Assembly: GCA_905215405.1 (NCBI GenBank)
Contig: CAJMQE010000070.1
Span: 1-19,472, forward strand
Direction: 5' to 3'
DNA: 19,472 nt
Source of the DNA: an uncultured bacterium
GTDB taxonomy: Bacteria; Bacillota; Clostridia; Lachnospirales; Lachnospiraceae
Under the pieces are notes generated by a model that was not told the DNA's origin, made no database searches, and was given only the letters and a program-made list of their open reading frames with translations. Each line of letters opens with the position of its first letter. Positions within the stretch are counted from its first letter, which is position 1. Shown one piece after another: positions 15,055 through 19,472 of this stretch. The translations under genes and the position numbers were made by a program.

Positions 15055-16077
15055 ATGTTCAAACCGAAAAGAATCTTATTTGAAAAAGACGTGATGCAAT
15101 ATCCAATGGCACAGCGAATCTATGAGCTTTTTGAGAAAGAGGCTGATATAGAAATTGTTATGCTTACTTCGAACAGGGTAAAACAACATATTCCCGGAGA
15201 TGATCTGTATACACAGTTCCGGGAGGGAAAAAGAACGCTGGTCGTGGATACAAAGAAAATTCTCAAATTTCAGAGCTGTAAGCCATCCGCACATTACCAG
15301 CTGCCACTGGTGTCCGGCTGTATGGGGCAATGTGAGTACTGTTATCTGAATACGAATCTTGGAGACAAACCATTTGTCAGGGTAAATGCAAATGTAGAAG
15401 AAATATTGGAAAAAGCGTTGCGTTATACGCAGGAACGTCTGCCGGATACAACGTTGTTTGAGGGTGCCGCAACTTCGGATCCACTGCCGGTGGAACCTTA
15501 CACGCATTCGCTCCGGGATGCCATTGTGTTCTTTGGCCAGCAGGAAAATGCACGTTTTCGATTTGTGTCAAAATATAACGATGTAGATACGCTTTTAAAT
15601 CTGGAACATTGTGGGCATACAGAAGCCCGTTTCAGTATCAATACGGATCGTGTGATTAAGACCTATGAAAGAGGAACTGCCTCCTATGCAATGCGGATCG
15701 AGGCTGGAAAAAAGATGGCACAGGCAGGCTATCCGGTAGGATTTCTGATCGCGCCAATATTTATATATCCGGAATGGAAGGAAGAGTATACAGCATTGCT
15801 TACCAATCTCAGGGAGCAGTTGCCGGATGATCCGGTAGCACCTTATACGTTCGAAATTATATCCCACCGTTATACGACAATTGCGAAGAACCGAATACTG
15901 GAAGTCTTTCCCGAGACAACACTCCCTATGCAGGATGAAGATCGTAAATACAAGTATGGACAGTTCGGTTATGGAAAATATGTCTATCCCAAAGAACAGA
16001 TACAGGAAATGAAAACATTTTTCACGGAACAGATCACCAAAATCTTACCACAGGCAGTCATAAAATATGTGATCTAG
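15055..16077 (+). CDS. splB: Spore photoproduct lyase (radical SAM)
   Basis: A 340-residue radical SAM DNA-repair enzyme that reverses the UV thymine dimer formed in spores. The SAM-cluster motif is GCMGQCEYCY (Cys89, 93, 96). Other family blocks are FQSCKPSAHYQLP, RFSINTDRVI, AGYPVGFLIAPI and KYKYGQFGYGKYVY. Bacillus SPL has a catalytic Cys in CTSD; here that position is Ala139 (GAATSD). A Cys at 75 (SCKPS) stands where Bacillus has Ser, as I recall for some clostridial enzymes. ATG 15055 is chosen because TAAGGG lies 8 bases upstream and it aligns with the Bacillus start; ATG 15028 would begin only about 4 bases after the predicted transcription start. It begins a three-gene co-directional block with another SPL-family gene and a MutS-like gene. 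Confidence 0.9.
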   Translation: MFKPKRILFEKDVMQYPMAQRIYELFEKEADIEIVMLTSNRVKQHIPGDDLYTQFREGKRTLVVDTKKILKFQSCKPSAHYQLPLVSGCMGQCEYCYLNTNLGDKPFVRVNANVEEILEKALRYTQERLPDTTLFEGAATSDPLPVEPYTHSLRDAIVFFGQQENARFRFVSKYNDVDTLLNLEHCGHTEARFSINTDRVIKTYERGTASYAMRIEAGKKMAQAGYPVGFLIAPIFIYPEWKEEYTALLTNLREQLPDDPVAPYTFEIISHRYTTIAKNRILEVFPETTLPMQDEDRKYKYGQFGYGKYVYPKEQIQEMKTFFTEQITKILPQAVIKYVI

Positions 16078-16153
16078 TGAAACACCTGTCATAGTCTGTG
16101 CTGAAGCGTGAAGGCTGACAGTGGTACCGGGCAGAAAGAAACTATTAAAAAGT

Positions 16154-16258
16154 CATGATATAAAAACGCATGATATAAAAAGACATGTAATAAAAAGTCA
16201 TGATATAAAAATTCATAATATAAAAAGACATGTAATAAAAAGGCATGATATAAAATGC
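16154..16258 (+). repeat. Seven tandem 15-bp units between the two SPL genes
   Basis: Units start at 16154, 16169, 16184, 16199, 16214, 16229 and 16244. The consensus is CATGATATAAAAAGN, and two units carry CATGTAATAAAAAG instead. The period of 15 keeps both strands open, which produces spurious repetitive reading frames. There are no spacers, so this is not a CRISPR array. It fills nearly half of the 234-base gap. Confidence 0.9.
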
Positions 16259-16311
16259 GAAAATAAGTGAATGAAAAGACTGTGTAAATCATTTTGACAA
16301 GGAGGAGCATC

Positions 16312-17322
16312 ATGGAGAAATTTATACCATCCAGGGTCTATTATGAAGATATCGTCCAGATGTACGAACAGGGCCGGCAGCTTCTGGACCGGTATGGAAA
16401 AATGGGAATCCCACTGATTCCAATTGAAGCACATCATAAGATAGAGGAACTGAAACAACTGCCAAATACAGAATTTACAAAGATGAAGCAGTATTTGATC
16501 CTAGGAACAAGAAAGACGATCAAACTATCTGAAAATGATAAAAGTGCAGATTATATCGTGCCATTTACATCCAGTGGCTGCACAGCAATGTGTCTGTATT
16601 GTTACTTGGTCTGTCATTTTAACAAGAACTCCTATCTACGGGTCTTTGTAAACAGGGACGAAATGATGAAAAAAATCAAGAAGACAGTGGCGAGAATTGG
16701 AGAGCCGCGGGTCTATGAACTTGGCAGCAATTCCGATATGCTTCTCGAAAATACAATAACAGGCAATCTCAAGTGGGCAATTGAACAGTTCGGTCTCATG
16801 GAAAATGCGACTGCGACTTTTGCAACCAAATTTGATTATGTGGATGATCTTCTGGATGCAAGGCACAACGGGCATACCCAGATGAGGATTTCCGTCAATC
16901 CACAGGAACTTGTTGCGGGAGTGGAATTTGGGACAAGTCCTCTGAAAAAGAGAATCGAAGCAGCGAATAAAATGTATGAAGCGGGATACCGGATCGGAAT
17001 TAATGTGGCTCCAGTCATGCTGGTAGAAGGCTGGCGCGATCTTTATGAAGGATTATTTGTACAATTGAAAAAAGATCTGTGCAGTGGCTTGAAAAAGCAA
17101 TTATTCGTTGAAGTGATCTTTATGACCTACGCGCTTCCGAATTATTACATCAACACAGAGGCAATGCCCAATGCAATAGATCTGCTTGAAAAGGATAAAA
17201 TGCGTCCCAAAGGACCTGGAAAATACTGTTACAGAAAGGAATGGAGAGATCCAGCACAACTGGAGATCGAGCACATGATCGCAAAATATCTGCCAGAGGC
17301 TACCATCAGTTATATTGTGTGA
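16312..17322 (+). CDS. SPL-family radical SAM protein, divergent paralogue
   Basis: A 336-residue relative of spore photoproduct lyase with the radical SAM motif GCTAMCLYC (Cys90, 94, 97), then TFATKFDYVDDLLDARHNGH, RISVNPQELV and YEAGYRIGINVAPVML, and it ends close to where SPL ends. It lacks both candidate hydrogen-donor cysteines: the Bacillus CTSD site is NSD (Asn140), and the SCKPS site of its neighbour is ENDKS. It has an extra Cys101 right after the cluster motif (CYLVC). It therefore probably does a different reaction, or uses another donor. AAGGAGG at 16299 gives ATG 16312. It may be co-transcribed with splB, as no terminator is seen between them. Substrate unknown. Confidence 0.82.
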   Translation: MEKFIPSRVYYEDIVQMYEQGRQLLDRYGKMGIPLIPIEAHHKIEELKQLPNTEFTKMKQYLILGTRKTIKLSENDKSADYIVPFTSSGCTAMCLYCYLVCHFNKNSYLRVFVNRDEMMKKIKKTVARIGEPRVYELGSNSDMLLENTITGNLKWAIEQFGLMENATATFATKFDYVDDLLDARHNGHTQMRISVNPQELVAGVEFGTSPLKKRIEAANKMYEAGYRIGINVAPVMLVEGWRDLYEGLFVQLKKDLCSGLKKQLFVEVIFMTYALPNYYINTEAMPNAIDLLEKDKMRPKGPGKYCYRKEWRDPAQLEIEHMIAKYLPEATISYIV

Positions 17323-17352
17323 ATTTTACTTGCTGACAGGACAAAATAAGAC

Positions 17353-17404
17353 TTTATTTGACAGTACTGCGGCGGTATAATTACAGTAGTGATACATGCT
17401 GTAA
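17353..17404 (+). promoter_or_regulatory. Putative promoter and operator dyad before the MutS-like gene
   Basis: A perfect TATAAT (17376-17381) is followed at once by the dyad TTACAG-N12-CTGTAA (17381-17404), the position expected of a repressor site over the transcription start. A perfect TTGACA (17358-17363) is only 12 bases from the -10, too close for normal sigma-A use; TTTATT (17353-17358) has the proper 17-base spacing. If used, the leader would be about 300 bases long. The remaining gap holds the repeat array described separately. Confidence 0.4.
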
Positions 17405-17419
17405 ATGGTCGGAAAAGAA

Positions 17420-17605
17420 ATAAATATGAAGAGAAATTAATTATGGAAAAAAATAAAGATGGAGAAGAATAAAGACGGAGAAAAATAAAGATGGAGAAAA
17501 ATTAATAATGGAGAAGAATTAATTATCGAGAAAAGATAATTATGAAAAAACATTAAATGAAGAGAAGAAATAAATATGGCGAACAAATATTTATGGAGAA
17601 GATAA
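17420..17605 (+). repeat. Degenerate 15-19-bp tandem array upstream of the MutS-like gene
   Basis: About ten units built on ATGGAGAARAATAAAG or ATGGAGAARAATTAATT run through this gap, with lengths drifting between 15 and 19 bases. Most units begin with ATG and hold a TAA. The strand is almost pure A/G plus T. No coding role is visible. It would form most of the 5' leader of the MutS-like gene. Confidence 0.82.
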
Positions 17606-17686
17606 AGCCGACAGCATGAACTAAGCGGATTTGCATGTAGAAGACTAGAAGATTGGGAAGTTTTACAGACAGAAAGAGGGAACAAT

Positions 17687-18634
17687 ATGGATGGTAAAAT
17701 GAGTTTGTTATGGGAAGGCGAACAGCAGGGAACCAGTTTGCCGGATGTAGTATGTAAAGATCTTGATATTGAGACAATTGTCGGAATGGCTTCAAAGAAT
17801 GACGGAGAACGGGAGTGGATCGGAAATATTATGAAGTCGATCTGCACCGATACAAAGAACATTGCATACAGAGCTGAAATATTTGATGATTTTGTGCAGA
17901 ATGCAGAGTTTCAGAAGAAAATCAGGGATGTAATCGAAGAACTGAAGGTTCTGAAAGAGATCGAAGGAACGAAAATGTCAATCGTGGATTACTCCAGCAT
18001 CTGGCAGCTGATCAACAGGTTGAAAGAACTCTGGTCCTATATTAACTGTATTGAAAAATTAAAGGAGTGCCTGAGCGGTGAGCAGCTCAGATCAAGAGGC
18101 TTGAATCAGTTGAAAGAGCTGGTTGATAAAGTATATACCGGAAGTGGATTTGCTTATTTAAAAGATGATATCAACAGATTGACGGAAGATGTTTCAAAAT
18201 TAAAAAGCCTGACTCTCGGGGTAAATCTTGACGCTGACCTGAATCCATCAGAGGTCCAGCTTTTATCCATCAATAAGACAAAATTCAAGGATGAAGACGG
18301 TTCGCTTTTAAAATCATTTGTTACCGCTTTTGCGGGTACATTTGCAACGCAGGTCGTACAGGGGAACCAGCATGAGCTGGATCCGCTCATGAATGCACTG
18401 ACAAGAAGAGTAGAAGAACTGTTGTCAGATACAGTTGAGCATTTACACACAACCTTGAACCAATATATTGATATTAGTGGATATGAAATCACCTGTTTGA
18501 TTCCAGAACTTATATTTTATCTTCGTTTCGCTGAAATGACAGGAACGCTGATGAAAAAGGGACTCCCTATGTGCAGAGCAGAACTGACTCAGTCCGACTC
18601 AGTCCGACTCAGAACAATTAGAGGATTTTTATAA
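17687..18634 (+). CDS. N-terminal fragment of the MutS-like protein
   Basis: This intact-start fragment has 315 codons. About 305 residues are native and the last ten or so come from the wrong frame after the repeat. The native part is mostly alpha-helical, with long charged helices such as IRDVIEELKVLKEIEG and WQLINRLKELWSYINC, as in the lever and clamp region of MutS proteins. Without the ATPase it should be non-functional. It is the part that would be translated from the ribosome binding site. Confidence 0.6.
   Translation: MDGKMSLLWEGEQQGTSLPDVVCKDLDIETIVGMASKNDGEREWIGNIMKSICTDTKNIAYRAEIFDDFVQNAEFQKKIRDVIEELKVLKEIEGTKMSIVDYSSIWQLINRLKELWSYINCIEKLKECLSGEQLRSRGLNQLKELVDKVYTGSGFAYLKDDINRLTEDVSKLKSLTLGVNLDADLNPSEVQLLSINKTKFKDEDGSLLKSFVTAFAGTFATQVVQGNQHELDPLMNALTRRVEELLSDTVEHLHTTLNQYIDISGYEITCLIPELIFYLRFAEMTGTLMKKGLPMCRAELTQSDSVRLRTIRGFL
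18586..18612 (+). repeat. 10-bp tandem repeat causing the frameshift
   Basis: GACTCAGTCC occurs at 18586-18595 and 18596-18605, followed by seven bases of a third copy (GACTCAG, 18606-18612). Ten is not a multiple of three, so each gain or loss of a unit changes frame. Loss of one unit, or gain of two, would restore the downstream frame. Confidence 0.95.
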
Positions 18635-18650
18635 TATTAAACTGGGCCTG

Positions 18651-19310
18651 TTGCTCGAGCAGGACAAAGAGGAAATCGTAACCAATACGCTGACGATTGA
18701 TAACAAGGCTAGACAGTTCATTCTGACAGGTCCGAACCGTGGTGGAAAGACGATTCTTACCCAGGGCATCGGTCAGCTTTACTTATTTGCACAAATGGGA
18801 TTATATGTGCCAGCAGCAAAAGCAGTTCTTCATCCTGTCGATCATATATTTACACATTTTCCAGCAGATGAGAACCAGACAGTAGAACTGGGAAGACTGG
18901 GAGAAGAGTCAAAGAGAGTATATCAGATCATAACACAGGCAACTAAGGACAGCCTGATCCTGCTCAATGAGTCTTTTGCAACGACAAGTTTCAGTGAAGG
19001 ATTGTACATAGCCAGAGATGTGGTAAGAGCATTTAATTATCTAAAAGTGCGGATGATTTATAATACGCATATGCATGAACTGGCAGCTGATCCACAGAGT
19101 CTGAATGCGGATTATAATGTGGCTGAAAATGTTTCCGCGTGTGATTCCGTAAGAAGTCTGGTCATGGGGATTGAGGGCGCGCACAGAAATTACAAAGTAC
19201 GGATCGCACCACCGACCGGCAGCAGTTATGCAAATGATATTGCCCGTAAATATGGAATCGACTATGAAAATCTGAAGTTAAAGATCGATGAAAAAAAGGA
19301 ACAGAAATAG
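18651..19310 (+). CDS. C-terminal ATPase fragment of the MutS-like protein
   Basis: This fragment holds the ATPase. Walker A GPNRGGKT (coded at 18729-18752) resembles the MutS GPNMGGKS. Walker B is LILLNESFATTS, with Asn where classical MutS has Asp (LIDELGRGT). A THMHELA motif corresponds to the THYHEL of MutS. No ribosome binding site precedes the possible TTG start at 18651, and the frame is open upstream to the repeat, so independent translation is doubtful. The stop is followed by a terminator about 80 bases on. Confidence 0.55.
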   Translation: MLEQDKEEIVTNTLTIDNKARQFILTGPNRGGKTILTQGIGQLYLFAQMGLYVPAAKAVLHPVDHIFTHFPADENQTVELGRLGEESKRVYQIITQATKDSLILLNESFATTSFSEGLYIARDVVRAFNYLKVRMIYNTHMHELAADPQSLNADYNVAENVSACDSVRSLVMGIEGAHRNYKVRIAPPTGSSYANDIARKYGIDYENLKLKIDEKKEQK

Positions 19311-19391
19311 GCAGGTAAACATGCAAGAGGAAACGACTGGATAATGAAAAGGAAAGGTTGCCTGCGAACAGAACCTTTAGTATAATTGGCT

Positions 19392-19422
19392 CAGACCATA
19401 AAAGTATGGTCTGGGTCTTTTT
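19392..19422 (+). terminator. Rho-independent terminator after the MutS-like gene
   Basis: CAGACCATA (19392-19400) and TATGGTCTG (19405-19413) form a perfect 9-bp stem with a 4-base loop, followed by GGTC and a T-run. A weaker hairpin AAAGGTT/AACCTTT lies at 19353-19378. It ends the splB to MutS-like block. Confidence 0.9.
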
Positions 19423-19430
19423 GTATATAC

Positions 19431-19456
19431 AATAAAACCCCCTGTTATACAGGGGG
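19431..19456 (-). terminator. Minus-strand terminator for a gene beyond the right edge
   Basis: CCCCCTG (19438-19444) and CAGGGGG (19450-19456) form a GC-rich stem with a 5-base loop. Read on the minus strand it is followed by TTTTATT, the polarity of a terminator for a convergent gene outside the window. Confidence 0.72.
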
Positions 19457-19472
19457 AAGACGTCAAACTTAT

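Larger units (their letters stand above)
17687..19310 (+). pseudogene. MutS-family ATPase gene interrupted by a 10-bp tandem duplication
   Basis: Two reading frames together encode one MutS-like protein: helical lever/clamp region, then the MutS ATPase. They are out of frame at a 27-bp run of 2.7 copies of GACTCAGTCC (18586-18612). Removing one 10-bp unit gives a seamless junction AELTQSDSEQLEDFYNIKLG and a single protein of 537 residues. It has no N-terminal mismatch-binding domain and no C-terminal Smr domain, so it is neither MutS1 nor a full MutS2 but one of the short MutS-related ATPases of unclear role. AAAGAGGG precedes ATG 17687. It may be phase-variable or a recent knock-out; a sequencing error cannot be excluded, although tandem duplication is a biological signature. 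Confidence 0.85.

Noticed and set aside
16085..16121. CTGTCA/TGACAG inverted repeat after splB, considered as a terminator
   Set aside because: Only 6 bp with a 24-base loop and no T-run.
16154..16258. Array considered as CRISPR
   Set aside because: Units abut with no spacers, are only 15 bp and A/T-rich, and no cas gene is present.
16244..16296. CATGATA units or CATTTTG considered as sigma-G -10 elements for the second SPL gene
   Set aside because: No -35 match lies 17-18 bases upstream of the last CATGATA, and CATTTTG would start transcription on top of the ribosome binding site.
16089..16313. Minus-strand 74-residue repetitive ORF over the 15-bp array
   Set aside because: It exists only because a 15-bp period keeps frames open. 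It has no ribosome binding site and its sequence is a translated repeat.
17358..17381. TTGACA with TATAAT as a consensus promoter
   Set aside because: The two hexamers are only 12 bases apart, too short for sigma-A; kept only as a weak promoter with another -35.

Overview
The window looks like the chromosome of a spore-forming, anaerobic Bacillota, most likely a gut Lachnospiraceae. The reasons are moderately low GC, strong purine-rich ribosome binding sites, an azaaromatic-type yjdF riboswitch, a spore photoproduct lyase gene behind a sigma-G-like promoter, and a peptide-centred gene content. I cannot name the genus. No rRNA, tRNA, phage, IS element or CRISPR array was seen.

Layout. (1) 1-660: yjdF riboswitch, yjdF, terminator. 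(2) 769-2657: two adjacent genes for U32-peptidase-like proteins that resemble a UbiV-like/UbiU-like Fe-S pair, closed by a terminator. (3) 2796-9741: a peptide-uptake operon with a LysR-type operator and promoter, then a lipoprotein binding protein, two permeases, two ATPases and an M42 aminopeptidase. (4) 9906-10346: a small exported, membrane-anchored protein, then a degenerate 9-bp repeat tract and a terminator. (5) 10608-10796 (minus): a 62-residue acidic protein, divergent from an OPT-family transporter (10983-12920). (6) 13061-14833: a bidirectional terminator, a 28-residue single-helix microprotein (minus) and a membrane chemoreceptor (minus). (7) 14988-19310: a co-directional DNA-repair-like block with spore photoproduct lyase, a divergent SPL-family radical SAM paralogue, and a MutS-family ATPase gene broken by a 10-bp tandem duplication. 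(8) Right edge: a forward terminator and a reverse terminator for a gene beyond the window.

How it fits together. Regions 2, 3 and 5 suggest a peptide-scavenging lifestyle: the ABC system imports peptides, the M42 peptidase trims them in the cytoplasm, and the OPT protein offers a second, ATP-independent route. The U32-like pair sits next to this block but has its own terminator, so a functional link is only positional. Region 7 points to spore DNA repair. The leading observations are the slippage-type frameshift in the MutS-like gene (removing one 10-bp unit restores a continuous reading frame), the near-consensus sigma-G promoter before splB, the altered cysteine placement in both SPL-family proteins, and the UbiU/UbiV-like pair in an organism not expected to make ubiquinone.

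A recurring oddity is that many intergenic gaps hold short, degenerate, purine-rich tandem repeats on the coding strand, each gap with its own unit and period (about 9, 14, 15, 16-17, 19 and 26 bp).
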